Shown: positions 1 through 20,514, counted from the first letter of the stretch. The stretch: 64,000 bases of DNA from Marthasterias glacialis (GCA_911728455.2 OU452219.1:4524320-4588319); one strand, 5' to 3'. The notes: generated from the sequence alone by a model not told the origin. Numbers and translations: made by a program.

Positions 1-1297
1 AGAGGGATAAAACAATTGGCCTTTGTCAAAATGTGGTTTATTTCTAGCCAAAACAAGTAGAAATTAAGTGTTCGGAAATACGCATTGATTACGTAACCCG
101 AAGAAATAATTTTTGGGTGTACAAAGAAAATATGGCTAGAACAGGATTTGAACTCTCTAGTCAAATTTTTTTAAATTTGAATTAATATTTACCCAGTCGG
201 ATTCTCTTGTGGTTGATTACTTGATACAAAGAAATAATGTCAGCATTCTGTAAACCGTGTAAAAACTCTTCACAAATACTTTTTATTTGAAGTTCCTTTT
301 TTAAACCGGAAGGAAAGGTCAAGTAGGGTCATGGTAACCCCAGTATGATGTAATCAAGCCAAGAAATGTTGTTGAAGACTTCAATCACACAACCAACATG
401 ACCAAGGCTGTTTTTGTTTTTCCCTCCTGTCCACGATCGGGAAACATCGAGTCGTTTCACAAACAATTCTTTTCAGAACCACAACAAATCATGAGCGAGA
501 TTTACAGACTATCAAAACTTGAGTTAGATGCTCCAGACTGCTCGGCCATGACACGTTACATTTTTGGGGTATTTTTTGTTATATACATAAAAAAAAACAA
601 AATAATCCCCCCAAACCCTAAATCAATGAAGAACAAAAGTAGTACATCCTCTTCAACTTGTCATCAATAATTAGATTTATAGAAATTAAATACCAACTGA
701 CCTGGCGCTATCGGACGGAAGATGCACAAATAGCTAAACAATAGGCATTCTCCGTATGCTTATTTCACAGGGATAGTTGAGTAAATAGAGGGATAAAACA
801 ATTGGCCTTTGTCAAAATGTGGTTTATTTCTAGCCACAACAAGTAGAAATTAAGTGTTCGGAAAGACGCATTGATTACGTTACCCAAAGAAATATTTTTC
901 GGGTGAACAAAGAAAATATGGCTGGAACATGATTTGAACTCTCTACCAACTGAGTAAACATTTCTTAAATATGAATTAATGTTTACCCAGTCAGTTTCTC
1001 TTGTGGTTTATTACTTGATACAAAGAAATGATGTCAACACTCTGTAAACCGTATAAAAACTCTTCACAAATACTTTTTATTTGAAGTTCCTTTTTTAAAC
1101 CGGAAGGAAAGGTCAAGTAGGGTCATGGTAACCCCAGTGTGATGTAATCAAGCCAAGAAATGTTGTTGAAGACTTCAATCACACAACCAACATGACCAAG
1201 GCTGTTTTTGTTTTTCCCTCCGACGATCGGGAAACATCGAGTCGTTTCACAAACAATTCTTTTCAGAACCACAACAAATCATGAGCAAGATTTACAT
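1..1297. repeat. Tandem duplication, unit about 786-790 bp
   Basis: Bases 1 to about 507 recur at about 787 to 1297 with few substitutions and small indels. The offset is 786 at the left edge (AGAGGGATAAAACAATTGG) and 790 at the right edge (ATGAGCRAGATTTACA). Bases 508-786 lie between and are part of the first unit or a spacer. Each unit contains a stretch with a reversed, degenerate tRNA B-box (GGATTTGAAC or GATTTGAACT) next to ACAAAGAAAATATGGCT, so it includes a decayed tRNA-derived SINE. The left copy may continue outside the window. No gene is seen here; the short open frames repeat in both copies and do not resemble any protein. Confidence 0.9.
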
Positions 1298-1776
1298 ATA
1301 TTTACATTGTGTTACTGCAAACCGTAACGGATTGTATTTCCACCATGTAAAGTTTTCAAATTTTCCAATGCGAGTTCCGACCCGCAATCACCGGCCTTCT
1401 CAAACATTGAAACATCCAGGTGTGGTACATGTACAATCAATGCTATGTATACACTGTACAATGCGAGTTCTGACCTGCAACCTTTAACCTCTGTACGATG
1501 CTTCAAACTAAGGCTAATTAGATACTCAAAATCAATTGTTGTCCAACGAAACACACATTTATGACAAATAAGATGATCATAAGATTACGATATACTGTTA
1601 TGATAATTGCTTGCAACTAAAATTCCACTGGCAGTAGCTTTAGACTTTACGCTGGTAACATTTTTCTGTGTACCGGATAAATCCCAAATAACATTGGTGG
1701 ATCCTACCAAATTTGTTGATTTTGAGCCTGTCCCCGACCTTTGCTCAAACTAATAAAATGCAATTCATTTCTTCAG

Positions 1777-9072
<7,296 letters not shown>

Positions 9073-9674
9073 CAGGAGTTTTATGAATGACTCCTCAAAC
9101 ATCCTGTTGACAGGCCATCTTGTAAACTTCTTTTGTACGATCCATCAAGACACCATGCTTGAGCCATGGAAATGATAACATGTGGTGATCACATTTTAAA
9201 CCCTGCATGGTCAAGCCTCCAACTGACTGATCCATCGACAAACCAGCCTGAAATACGACCCCCATGCTGAACACACACTTATTTACAAGAAAAGGTGAAC
9301 AATTTCTCCGCCATGCAAAAGTAGGCTCTCGGTTCTGTCGCCTGTTTTCGCCAGGCAAGGTCAAGTTAATAATGCTTGTAACCCTAACCTAAATATTGAA
9401 AACTGAAGAAAAATATAACCTCGACCCACTTTGCAGGAACGTGCCATAATTCGTCTTTTTGTAACTACATGGTTGCCTGTGGAGAATGCCCACCGGAGTG
9501 GCTGCCCCGTGCTGTAGGTTTTAGCTCGGTGTTTTGTTGTGCTATTAGTATTGGATGGAAATGTTGTATTCCAGTATCACAAGAATAAGCCTCTGCTACA
9601 TGTAACTCAGAGGGATTGGCAACGAGGATGTAGTATTTGCAAATGACAAACTATTTAACAGATGTTATAATTTT

Positions 9675-9895
9675 GTTGAGGATAAAGAATACTTCGGTTC
9701 CACCATACGCCGATGTGTGATGAGCACTGTATACTCAGTGCTTCCCCACCTCCCCTTCCCCGAATGCAGGGGGTCATGGGGTTCGAATCCCAACCGAGTA
9801 GTATGCCTTTGGATTTCTTGTTCTTCAGGACTTGGGAAAGCATGGAGTATACACTGCTTATTACACATGGATGTTTGGTAAAACCAAAATACTAG
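9675..9895. mobile_element. SINE family A, inverted pair
   Basis: A reversed tail (CCGATGTGTGATGAGCACTG TATACTCAGTGCTT, about 9708-9743) is followed by a forward head and tail (TGGGGTTCGAATCCCAACCG, GGACTTGGGAAAGCATGGAG TATACACTGCTTATTACACA). The result is a SINE with tails pointing outwards on both sides. The same arrangement is seen at 29099-29357. Confidence 0.8.
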
Positions 9896-12769
9896 ACAAG
9901 TTATCGATTATTCTGATCTCTTGTTTAAGACATGTAGTTGATCTTTAAGTCTGCTGCCTCTACCAATACCTCAGTATCAGTTTTTACCCTCACACCCCCC
10001 CCCTCCCCAGGAGGCAAAATAATATTCTTGGAGAAAACCTATTTGCTTGACCCAATGTATCCCCTCATCTTTAGGTGACAAACCCTGTTGCATCTAACCA
10101 GTACCTTGGAAAACCCATTCTCTACCCTCAATCTCCTTGCATCTCCCAATTCCTTGGTAAATCGTTAACTGCTTCGCTAATAGTGCCCCGGCTGCCTCTA
10201 CCAATACTTACTCTGACTAGGATTTGATTCATGGGCTCATCAAGTCCACCCTGAAGGCAGTGATGTTGAACCCAGACACCCACTCTCCACCATACTCCCA
10301 CACCCCTCTTATCTTTATAAAGGCTTAAACTTAAAGACTTACGACAAGAAAAAGAAACCACACAAGATTGCCAATTTGTAGAGTTGCATGTTTTCAGAGT
10401 AAGAAAACCATTTATTGCACATGTGCAAAAGCAAGACGAGCGTTGAAGAGAGACCAGTTAGGTTCACTGTGCGTCGGTGTACAATGAATTAATGATTCAT
10501 ACTCCTTTAGACAAAGAATGTAAGAAATGAAAACTACAACAAGTACAGCCCAAAAAGTGATTTGTTATCAAAGAACAGAAGGCAGATTTATTACTCAGCA
10601 ATGCAGTTCGTAGCTCCAAAAATGTTGTCGAGTGTTGGTAAATTTTGCTTGGCAGAACCTACTGTTTAAAATGCCATTTAATGTTTTATTGGTTGTGGCA
10701 GAATCTTTGGTGTTAAGTTTTTTTTTACGCGTTCAGAGATTCAGGCATGACAAAGGCTGTGATGACGACGCGTTGGGACAAAATCATCACAGTTTAAAGA
10801 ACGAATTGTTTTAGTGGATTTTTTTGTCAGCTTCATTAACCATCTCAAGTCACAGGTAGATTAATCCCACTCAACTTGAAAAACGCGCGGTAAACCATAA
10901 TTCAAAGCTCCGTTTGTTATGACGGAAAACATAAAGAATGGAGTCTTTCCAGTAGGTTGAAATCCTGGCTGGTGAGCACGTACACGCCACATTTTGACAC
11001 ACTAAATACTTCCCATAGTACTGGATCATACCTCGGATACAAATCCTGCCACTCAATCCCCAAATCACTTCTTAGGCAATCCTTTGTCTGAACAAAAACT
11101 AAACGTTAAGATATCCACATATTTCAGGATCCCGCAAAAAAAAAAATGAAATTAAAAGTATGCAATGATCATTATTTAAACCAAGCTTTGTTGTGACATT
11201 TGTGAGCAGAGTTTGCCTTTGATTTGTCCATTCTGTGAGTGCAAATTGTGCGCTTGATGTCAATTTTGTTGAGCATGTAAAATATGTTCACGTTTTTTCC
11301 CTCGTATTTCTCTTGTAATCGATAACTGATCCATGTGGTAGGTATTGCATGATTTCTTATTGCTGATGGCGTTTTTTCTCATACTACTTGTATCCCTGTT
11401 TAAGAATTATGGCGGAAAAAACCTCTGCATTCATTTTTGTAGTATAATTAAACTTTCTTATTTATGACAGACAACCGGATGTTAGTTTTTTCTGTAGTTT
11501 TACCTGATTTCAAAATAATGTTTTTTGTTTTTTTTAAGTACCAGGCATTGGGCATAACATACTGCTCATAAATATGACAACATTGACAACAGGTTCTCCG
11601 GATGTTGATTAAAAAGCCTTAACAGCAATTCAAATGATACATTTCATTCTAAAACATCTGAAATGAGGTTTTGTTTTTAAAAATTTACTACAAAAATCGA
11701 ACCTTGGTGCACACCATTTACTGTGCCGTAATCAGAGAATACATGTTTAAATAGTCTAGCTACATTTTGGTCAAGATTCTCCAAGCTTTTGGGGCCATCA
11801 TCAAAAGCCCCCCCCCCCTCCCACCCTTGGACACCATTCTGTCCTTACTGTCTTTGAAATCAATGTTCCCCTGGATTATAATGAGCAAGGCTGGCACCCT
11901 TTGAGAAACACAGGGGGGAAAAACCTGCTCAGATCTTGGCTGGATTGGATGCAGAGCAATCGACTAATCAATTAAGCCCAGACCCTTCATGCTTTCACCA
12001 ATGCGCCCAAAAGTCCACCCAAAATCCAACATGTTAAAAGATTCATCACAAAATGTTAACAGGCTGCTGCTATTTGGACAGCTAAGTTGTGCATTTTGTG
12101 CTGTGGGGAGGGTTTGGTGATCCAAAGATCATCTGCACATGTCCATTGTGGCTATAGTAGGCGGGGCTTAATGAATCTGTCTTCCTCTTGATACCCAACC
12201 AAAATGGCCTGCGCTCGTACCAAGAGCTAATAACACTTCCCTGCACTCAGTGTTTCTTCCCAGGTAAGCCCTGATAACTTAATGGTCAGTTACAATGGAC
12301 TGAGGTATTTTAGCACAGTAGCCTACCCTGGATACATGTATAACAATTTTGAACTTGACATTTGGTACAAATCGTCTGTACACCAGCCTCGCCACCACCA
12401 TGGGCAGCGCACCGTATCGATATCTCTCGTCACCAACCCCTGGCAGGGATGTACTGAAAAACAACGCTGTTTGGCTCCCAAAAGTGACCTACATTTTTTG
12501 GCGGCCAAATCGTATATAGGTACAGTAGGAAAAACACAGTTAAGTGGTGCCAAATGTGCACAGAAGATGTTTTCACATCATAGTTTTTACCACCCCCCCC
12601 CACCCCCCTCCCGAAATGGTGCTGCTATAGTTGACCACAAAACTTGGTTCTGTAATGCTATCATGCGTCAGTAGCCACATTAGTGTTGGAATGGGTACAT
12701 CATTAAGATAACACCATTCCTTAGTGTTGGGAGATAAAAAGTAAGTAAAGGTAAGGTACAGTTTTGGTC

Positions 12770-12778
12770 CTTTTTTTT

Positions 12779-12813
<35 letters not shown>
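12770..12813. repeat. Poly(T) tract
   Basis: About 40 bases of nearly pure T (TTTTTTTTCC then an unbroken T run). It is either the poly(A) tail of an inverted retroposon or simple-repeat growth. It accounts for the polylysine in the antisense open frames. Confidence 0.85.
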
Positions 12814-12814
<1 letters not shown>

Positions 12815-14280
12815 AAACACATTCAAACACCCAAGTTGAAGAAACAGTATTTGAAAGTTTGTAAAACCAAATGGGTTCATGAGAACAATGTGTATTATCG
12901 TATTTGCCAGAATGACCAGAATTGAAGTGGACAGTAATTCTACAAAAAAAAATTTCCTGAAGCAATTTTAAGTGTGGATAGAACGTGGACTTGTTACTAA
13001 TATTGTACCTTCCCTTGACAGAGCCACAACATTGCAACGAGTCTACGGATTCAAGACTTCAAACACTTTGTTATGACGTACAGGGTAGGCTACTGTGTAA
13101 AGTTATCCAGAAACAAATATCTCAACAAAATGTGGGAAACCCGATCCTTTGTGACAGGTTGATGGCACACCCAGCTCATCTGTGATTGGTGGACAGCAAA
13201 CCCCGAGTCCACAGTGATTGGCTGACGGCTAAACCTCCATCCTCTGTGACTGGCTGAAATAATTAACCCCCGATTAAACTAAAACCAGCTGCAGTGCACG
13301 GTGATTTACTCAACAGAACCCAAATATGGCAAACATATTGGCTTTGCTATTACTCCTTGCACTCTACCTATTAAAAATCATCCAATAGTAACTCTCTAAT
13401 AAATATACCATTTATTTATTTTTGTGAAACATTTCATACTTTATACTCCTTATTTCTTTAAAACTGTATATATCTCCATTGACTAGATTAATAGTAATAT
13501 CAATACTCTTACAGCTAAGAGTTTTTGGCTGTAAAAATGACTCTATCTTATTCCTGTACATAACCTGTATTTATTTACATGTACATCTCAAATAATGCTT
13601 AATATATATTTTCCCACATTGAAAAATGTGACTTTATATTCGCACCTCCTCATTTTTCTCGTAACTAAACAAAGCAATTACAATATACACATTGTATTAT
13701 TTATATACCCAGAACCTTGCCTCACAAAGGTTAACGCACACTTCACTAAATCTACACTCATTCCCAAGATATGGTTTCATCAAACATTTAAAAATTTGTT
13801 TGTTTTTGGTGTTTTTTGTTTGTTTGTAATAGTGAGTACAGAAAAAAGTTCAGGGTAAACCTGAAACGGAAATAGCTCCAGAAGTTTATGATTTTTTTTT
13901 TTTTAAACGAGCGTTTAGATAAGTTTGATAACTCGCCCATCAGTTAATGAACACATGGGTGTTTCTCCTTTAATTCAAAACCTGAATATTTTAATTACAT
14001 ACAGTTAAAAAATAACCCCACATAACTGAGGTAAACTGTTGACTGTTAAATTGAACAAAATATCCATGATACCAAAAATGGCCGATGGTAATTTGAACAG
14101 GAAAGCAACCAAGAAAAAAAAGGTTCACTTACTTTTTTCAAAAGAAGTAGTTCCCTAAAGGTTTTAAAAATATCAGTCATTTAGGCAGTATTTTAACCCT
14201 TCAGAGACCATACCGGCCACAAACAGAGCAGCTGCAAACGGCCGTAAGATTTGATCCACTTCAATTCAACAGAAAAGGTC

Positions 14281-14400
14281 CTGAAGACGATCAGAGCATA
14301 TTGATCGAAACATCAAGTTGTAATCGGTTCTTTTTCAGAACCACCCCAACTCAAAAGAGATAAGAGCTAGCTACATGGTGTCTACCACAAACCTTACTGT
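14281..14400. repeat. Dispersed repeat E, copy 2
   Basis: Same landmarks as 3940-4060: CTGAAGACGATCAGAGCATA, TTGATCGAAACATCAAGT, GGTTCTTTTTCAGAACC and CTACCACAAACCTTA. Two small hairpins are kept (GATCA...TGATC and GGTTCT...AGAACC). Confidence 0.6.
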
Positions 14401-14433
14401 ATAGAAAAGGTCCTCATAATTGTCTCGTCTTTG

Positions 14434-14902
14434 TCCCAATTTCACAGAGTTGCTTAAGCGCAAAACAATTGTGCTTTCCAAATAAGGTTACCAGCCAAAA
14501 TACTACGCCAATTGTACCATTTCTGATGGGCGCTCATTTGTTATTGAAAGTACTGTGTATAATATGGGTAAAACACAAATAATATTCTTTATCCCCGATG
14601 CAAATTCAACACCTCTTAAAATCGTTACGGTACCCACTGCTAAAATAAAGGGATTTGAACTGCCTCTAGCTACCGGGTAAGCTCGGTGGTCTAGTTGGTA
14701 CGACATCTGCTCTAGAATGGCAAAGGTGGTTGGTTCAAATCCCACCCGAGTAATATGCCTGTGTGTTTTTTTTTCACAGGACTCGGGGGGAAAGTACTGA
14801 GTATACAGTGCTTAACATGCATCAGTGTATCGGTAAAACAAATAATATTCTTTTTTTCCCCGAAGTAACGTTTTCTGCTTGAGCAACTCTGTGAAAATGA
14901 GC
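14434..14902 (+). mobile_element. MITE family A split by SINE family A insertion
   Basis: The left half of the MITE (CCCAATTTCACAGAGTTGCT ... GGTTACCAGCCAAA) runs from 14434 to about 14520, and the right half (TTTTCTGCTTGAGCAACTCTG) resumes near 14871. Between them is a near-complete SINE-A at about 14680-14845 with A-box-like GGTGGTCTAGTTGG, B-box GGTTCAAATCCCACC and the body AGTATACAGTGC. It is preceded by a second partial SINE tail at 14545-14598. The two SINE pieces share GGTAAAACA(CA)AATAATATTC and CCCCGA. The MITE is therefore older than the SINE. Confidence 0.82.
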
Positions 14903-15746
14903 TCTTGACTTGTCAATTTCCAATGAATCACACGTTTACGGACAATTTCTGATTTAAAACCAAAGCATATGTCTGTTTCATGTGCATCATAAAAGAGTTT
15001 GCTGACAAAATTTAGAAAAATCCGCCCTGCTTGGGTGCACGACAATGATTAGACAGAAATAAAAGGTCTCTTTATGTTCTCTGAAGGGTTAGGCAAAAAC
15101 GACAGCTACGGAAAGAATTATCATACACTGTCAGCACTGAGCTTTAAATGTGACAGTTTTAAAAGTTGTTTCAAAAAGTCTCTTGACTTTTCTTTTATTG
15201 GTACATGTACTTGTGTATTTTTTTTTCAAGAAAAAACGTGCAGTGAACTTCACTATCAACAGAAACACTAGAAGAGAGGAAAAAATCCTAACAACCAATT
15301 TTTTTTTTAAATAGGCCTACATGTATATAATGCTTTAGCAGCACATACATGTGCACGGCTTCAAAAGTTTATTTACCGAATTCAATAATTGTATAAAAAA
15401 CTTGTGCCCACCGCACATTTTTTTTGATAATCTCACTGCCTTTATTCTGCACAGTTAAAATCCATCTCGCACAGTCATGCACAAACTCACTAACACCCAC
15501 TACTCCGAAAACGCTTCAATTGCATCAACTAAAAAAAATAACACAGTTTCTCTAAACAGAGTTTATCAAGTAAAGTTCCTTTGTGAATCTCCTGTCTGCT
15601 TTGAGTAAAACTGCACTCAATTAATTTAAAAAACCAAAACCAAAAAACAAAAACAGATATTCTCAATTTGTACATCTGTACATAAAATGCTTTGAAATAA
15701 TTTCCAATATACAGTAGGAAGGCTTTTCTATCTATATGTGACATAG

Positions 15747-15749
<3 letters not shown>

Positions 15750-15781
<32 letters not shown>
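15750..15781. repeat. (GA)n microsatellite
   Basis: About 13-14 unbroken GA units between CACACA and GTTCAAGC. Confidence 0.95.
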
Positions 15782-15782
<1 letters not shown>

Positions 15783-18660
15783 AAGCTCTGATGACTTTGG
15801 TTAACAGCAAGAAATAAACTTCCCTTGCATGGTGCGATGAGAAACTCTTCATCAGCGTAATAATGGCTGCCGTACAAAATAAAAACAGCTTCGTAGCCCC
15901 TACTAAGTTTCCTTGTCACTGGGTCGTGTGATACATCTTGATATTAAGTTACCCTTGCTACTTTTTGGTTGTTTTGCAGACGAGCCCAATTCTACCCCAC
16001 ACAGCGGGGTGTCTTCCTGGACTATAATACATGCAGCTATCTTCTTTATCGTAGCTCCATAGCCTACCTTGAATCATGCATTCCCTCCGTACAGATGGCG
16101 TACTGCCTATTGTTTGCATGTAGTCTGTTTGTATATTATTTCAGTTTGAACGGTGGTGGTCATCATCAAAAGTTCACTTCTGAAAAAATCATGCTCGGCT
16201 ATGATTTGGTTTGGTGTTTGATGATTGACTTCCAAGCACAGGTTGTCTTGAATTCTACAGTGTTGAGCTTCCAGCAAAACCCTTCTTTGAGTCGATTTCT
16301 GCATGGCGAGTTTTAGTTTTACTTTGACACCATTTTGAACTGTGAGAAACCTCAAACTAGAAGACGAACTCTTACGGATCGGGCGAAAAACTAAAGTAGA
16401 CGTGAGCTGCGTTTGGTACCTGGCAAGTACCTAATGATGCGTATGGGACACCATGATGAATCTAATGAATATTCATGAGGCCAACTCCACTAGTTACGTT
16501 GGGTTAAAATGGGACAAGCCCTCTCCATCCAGACATTTCATCTCCATCTCTGCGTTGGTTTGAAACCTCCAAGTCTCACTCGACTTTCCTCTGTATGTGT
16601 TCCGGCGAATCTTGACAAGACGGATTCCTCTAAATAGTCGCAATCCAATTGCAGGGGGGTTTAACCAAATCAAGAAACCTCCCAAGCCGACGCACAGGTT
16701 TCTTGAAAATGCTCAGCTGACGATAAATCTGCTTATTGATTTTACTGAGGTTGGTGATCTTTGCAGCAATAAAACGGAACTAGTGAAATTACTCCTCGGA
16801 AATAGATGACATCATTATAGACAGGTGGGCTACCACATACTTGAACCACACTCAGAACGCTGACATCTTCAGTAGGCTGTTTAAGAACGATGTGTTATGT
16901 CCTCATTGGTACAACAGCTGCTTGTCGGTCAACCATGACAGCAGCAATTAGCTTCCTTCATCACTGCCGCAGCATTTGGGTCATCCAAACGAGAGAACGG
17001 GGGGAATAACAAAAGTCCGCACCAGCCACTGATTTTGGACGATCAGTTTGAAATCTGGACTATCAGTTGCTATAAGATAGTTTTGATAATAGTTGTCTTT
17101 TTTTTGTTTTTGTTTTGTTTTCTTCTCTCCATCCTTTGGAATCCATGCAAGATTCTTGACACAATCCTGATTAAGTGAGTCCATTATCTCAGACAGGGCT
17201 GCGTCTTTTGAGTCTCTCTTGGCATTATGGAATCTAGGAAGATGACGAGGGGGGATACAAAGGGGATAGGCAAGGGGGAGTAGAAGGGGGGCACTAGATG
17301 ACCAATCTGGCTTCTTGTCATCCTATATGAAAGCTGGTCAGATGGTGTAGAAACTTGCTTTGCTGCTGTAGATGAGGGGTGGATGGACACGGAAATAGAT
17401 CGGGCGGGTGTGGGGAGGGGGGGGGGTTCAAGAGGTTTGTGTGGAGAAAGAGGGGATGGATGGAGGAACGAGAGAAAACAAAAACAAAAAATATCATCAT
17501 TATTCAAATTGCAAATACTGACTGGACGATTCCCCTGACAGCATGGGCTATTACTTGCTTATCTTCAAACAAACAGTTCTTGTGAACAATTGCAAAAATG
17601 CTGTCCTTCGTTTTATTTTGTTTAATGACTTTATGAGTACGAGTGACTTGCAGTAACAAGACCGAGACTGAATTCCCATTAACTCTAAAACATGGCATCA
17701 ACACAAACGTTCAGTTTCACTAAAAGAGAAAAAGGAGACAAACTCAAAAACCACAGTCTGACACTTACGGGCACAAGTACACACAGAGCATTGCTACAGC
17801 GAACACGGGGGACCACACAAGACAACACTGCACACAAACACTAACGGGCTCTCTGGCTTACATACACCGGCTCTCTGTTGTGTTAGTCTCGCTTAGCACC
17901 AAACAAAAAAACTACCAAACCAAACATTAACGCTCTGACCCTTCCCCCCCCCCGAAAAAAGCGGGTAAAATACGTGATTAACGGAAAGCTCCGTGACGAG
18001 GAAACTAAAATGGAAACAAGTTTTCTCCAACACTTAAGGGAATGTTGTACAGCTTCATTTTGAAAAAACTGCAGAGGGTTCGAATTTTTCGTTTGAGGTG
18101 GACATTTTTTTTAATGTTTTTGGCTCAATCCCAGTTTTTCTCCAAAGGATTAGTAGTGCAACTGAAAATCACACAGACGAGGCACGGACAAGCAACAAAG
18201 AAAGAAAGTTCAGAACAAGACAACAAACGTTCACTCCCAGGAAAAAAGGAAAACCAGAATAACATAAAGAACACTTCCATCGCTGTCACTGCAATTGGTG
18301 TGTTAGTCTGTTTGGGTATTGGGTCATCCCCATTCTGGTTGTCTGGAGTCTTGTCTTTAGAGTCATGTGTACTATGTTACTCTCCGTCTCTGTCAAGTCG
18401 TCAGTAACATTTCATACAGATATTGATTAGACGAAATTGAGACAAAAGTTTTATTTATTTTGTTATTTTTTTTCATATGCAATTCACTCATCACAAGGCC
18501 CCAAGGCCACTCAAGGTGTGGGCTACTTTTGAAGGGATAGAAACCTGCCCAACTGCACAGAAACAAGACATGGCGAGATATAAACGCAAGTCTCTTCACA
18601 GCACAGCTGAGCACAGGGTAGTTAAATCCATTGCGAGACAAACACAAATGCCTCTACCCC

Positions 18661-18785
18661 TATTTGATAAAATTATAGTTAAGTGTCTTGTGCAAGGACA
18701 CAAGTGTCAAGACCGGGATTCGAACCCACATTCTGATGACTTAGCCATCAGAACTTGAGTCCGATGCCACGACACGCTGGGAAAT
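18661..18785 (-). mobile_element. SINE family B, reversed fragment
   Basis: Read on the minus strand it has a tRNA-like head ending in B-box GGGTTCGAATCCCGGTC, then ACACTTGTGTCCTTGCACAA GACACTTAACTATAATT. This is the same CTTGTGTCCTTGAGCAAG core found forward at 34960 and 46317. The A-box half is weak. Confidence 0.75.
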
Positions 18786-20268
18786 GACCAAATCAAATTT
18801 GCTGATCACGATTGTCTGCCATGATTATAAAACACTTGCAAAATATTATTGCCATCTTGGCTTCTGAGCATTTTAGTTACATTTCTACTCCCCAGAGTTT
18901 CCTGCATCTCAATCAACCATTTTGTGAGTTCGATTGTCGTTTGATACAATGCCTTGCTTGGTCATGGATGAATGCTCAATGTGAATTCCTCTGACTAAAT
19001 CCAGTATTGGTACGTAACACAGTTAGTGGCAAGCTTTTGGGCATAATTCACCTGAGAGGATGCGAACACCCAAAATATGCGGCACAGATAATACCAGTCT
19101 TTGCTGATCTGTGAAGGTTGCAATGCAAAAAAGCTTGCCCCTAAACCACAGAACATCGCAACACTGCATTTAGTCCGAGGAATTCAAACTGAGCATTCAC
19201 TAGTTACCAGGCAAGTTTCCGTACCAGACATTATTCAAACTTAACTCGTAAATGGTCTTACTTCACGAACAAATAATATTTCACAAATAAATCTGTAATC
19301 ACATAATTGACAAGAGGGAAACTCGGCCTGAATTACATGGAATTTTGACAAGTGCCGAGTGCCCAAACCTTTATTTCTTATGCTCAGCAAACTTGAAAGT
19401 TCTCTGTGTTTGTTTGTTTGTCTGTCCGTACGTCAGGCTATTTCGTCGGTGTCATGATGGTATATATAATGCAGATATTTTGCAGGCTCTTTGTGACCAG
19501 CAGTTGCAAGTGTTAATTAATGGCAGGGTTTTTGAGTGTGTTAGTAGCTTGAATACATTGGCTGTTATGAGGACTGTGTTGATGAGATAGGGTGAGTTTG
19601 CTGCACCATGATGAAGAGAGGGAATAGCTGGGGGAGGAGGGCAAGGGGGGAGGGGGGGGGGGAGAGGGGAGAAGATGGATGATGTTAGTGTGACGACTGC
19701 GATGGAATGGAAATGATTATGAAATCAGGAGAGGTTCACCATCTCCAAAGTGACGTAACTTCTCATCTCTACCCATGGGGGCCAGTCTAATTGTAAAATA
19801 AAAAGATGCCCAACAAGGCAAGGACCACGTATTAGCATAACATATGTGTGTACAACTGTACAGCTTTTCCGACTTTTTTTTACAACTGACAGTTTGCTTT
19901 TCACATCTTTCCTTCACAGCTTACTAAATCTGTCAGTCTTCATCTCTTTGGTTTGCTTAAAAGCACATCTATCCCATTTGTGTTACTCTTAATGAATCAA
20001 AGGGGGGGGGGGGGTCAATAAATTAATAAATAAATAAAAATAAAACAAAAAAAATCTTGCCAAAACACAATACTTAAACTGATAAATATGGCTTAAAAAT
20101 AACATGGCTAAATGATGAAACTAAACTGCATGATAGGATGATAATCTCATAGATGAAGAATGACTTAATGTTACTAAACTGACCATCCCATACAAGAAGT
20201 CTTAATAACAACGGTATTAGTATTAAATATGCACACTGCTAGAACATACCATCAAGTTTCTACATGAA

Positions 20269-20514
20269 TTATTGGAAGTGCGGACATTGTCTCGGCAACG
20301 ATGCAAAAGAGATTGCAACATACCAAAAAGACAGTTGCCCTTTTTTGGGGGGGTACACCGTCCTTCTTTGTACAGCGCCCTTTACACTAAAGAAGGACAT
20401 TGGGGTGGAAAGTGCTGGCGAACTTGCCAAATGTGTGGAGAACAGATTATTGGAATCACCGACGGGGGGCTCGTCCGAGGACGACCTTAGAGAAGACAGA
20501 AACCTCACCTCCAT
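20269..20514 (-). other. Candidate 3' coding exon of the R7 RGS gene (weak)
   Basis: On the minus strand a pyrimidine-rich tract (TTTCTGTCTTCTCTAAG) precedes an open frame reading SSSDEPPVGDSNNLFSTHLA, SSPALSTPMSFFS, open to a stop near 20269. Its base composition is more coding-like than its surroundings. Its phase after that acceptor is 2, whereas the last sure RGS exon ends in phase 0, so an extra exon or a different acceptor would be needed. A GAG/GTGAGG acceptor at about 20510 would keep phase 0 but has a poor tract. R7 proteins have variable C-terminal tails, so homology cannot settle it. It could also be non-coding. Confidence 0.25.

Larger units (their letters stand above)
9073..20268. 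other. Gene-poor stretch after GPATCH11
   Basis: No exon could be supported on either strand. The interval contains the elements listed separately, microsatellites, several poly-C/poly-G runs (for example 11810-11820, 12593-12608, 17410-17427, 19646-19662) and otherwise unique-looking A+T-rich DNA. Bases 15960-17000 are more even in composition and hold an open frame of 115 codons at 15969-16316 and its antisense shadow, but neither resembles a known protein nor has a convincing splice context on both sides. The GPATCH11 3' UTR must begin here but its end is not visible. Confidence 0.5.

Noticed and set aside
12573-13037. Minus-strand open frame of 154 codons, among the longest in the window
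   Set aside because: It is held open by a poly-T tract read as polylysine and has no recognisable domain or splice support.
15969-16316. Plus-strand open frame of 115 codons after TTTTGCAG
   Set aside because: No recognised motif, odd composition with many Tyr/Phe/Cys, no donor identified, and antisense frame also open.
17184-17507. Minus-strand Pro/Ser-rich frame of 107 codons
   Set aside because: Composed largely of a poly-C/CT-rich tract; no domain and no splice support.
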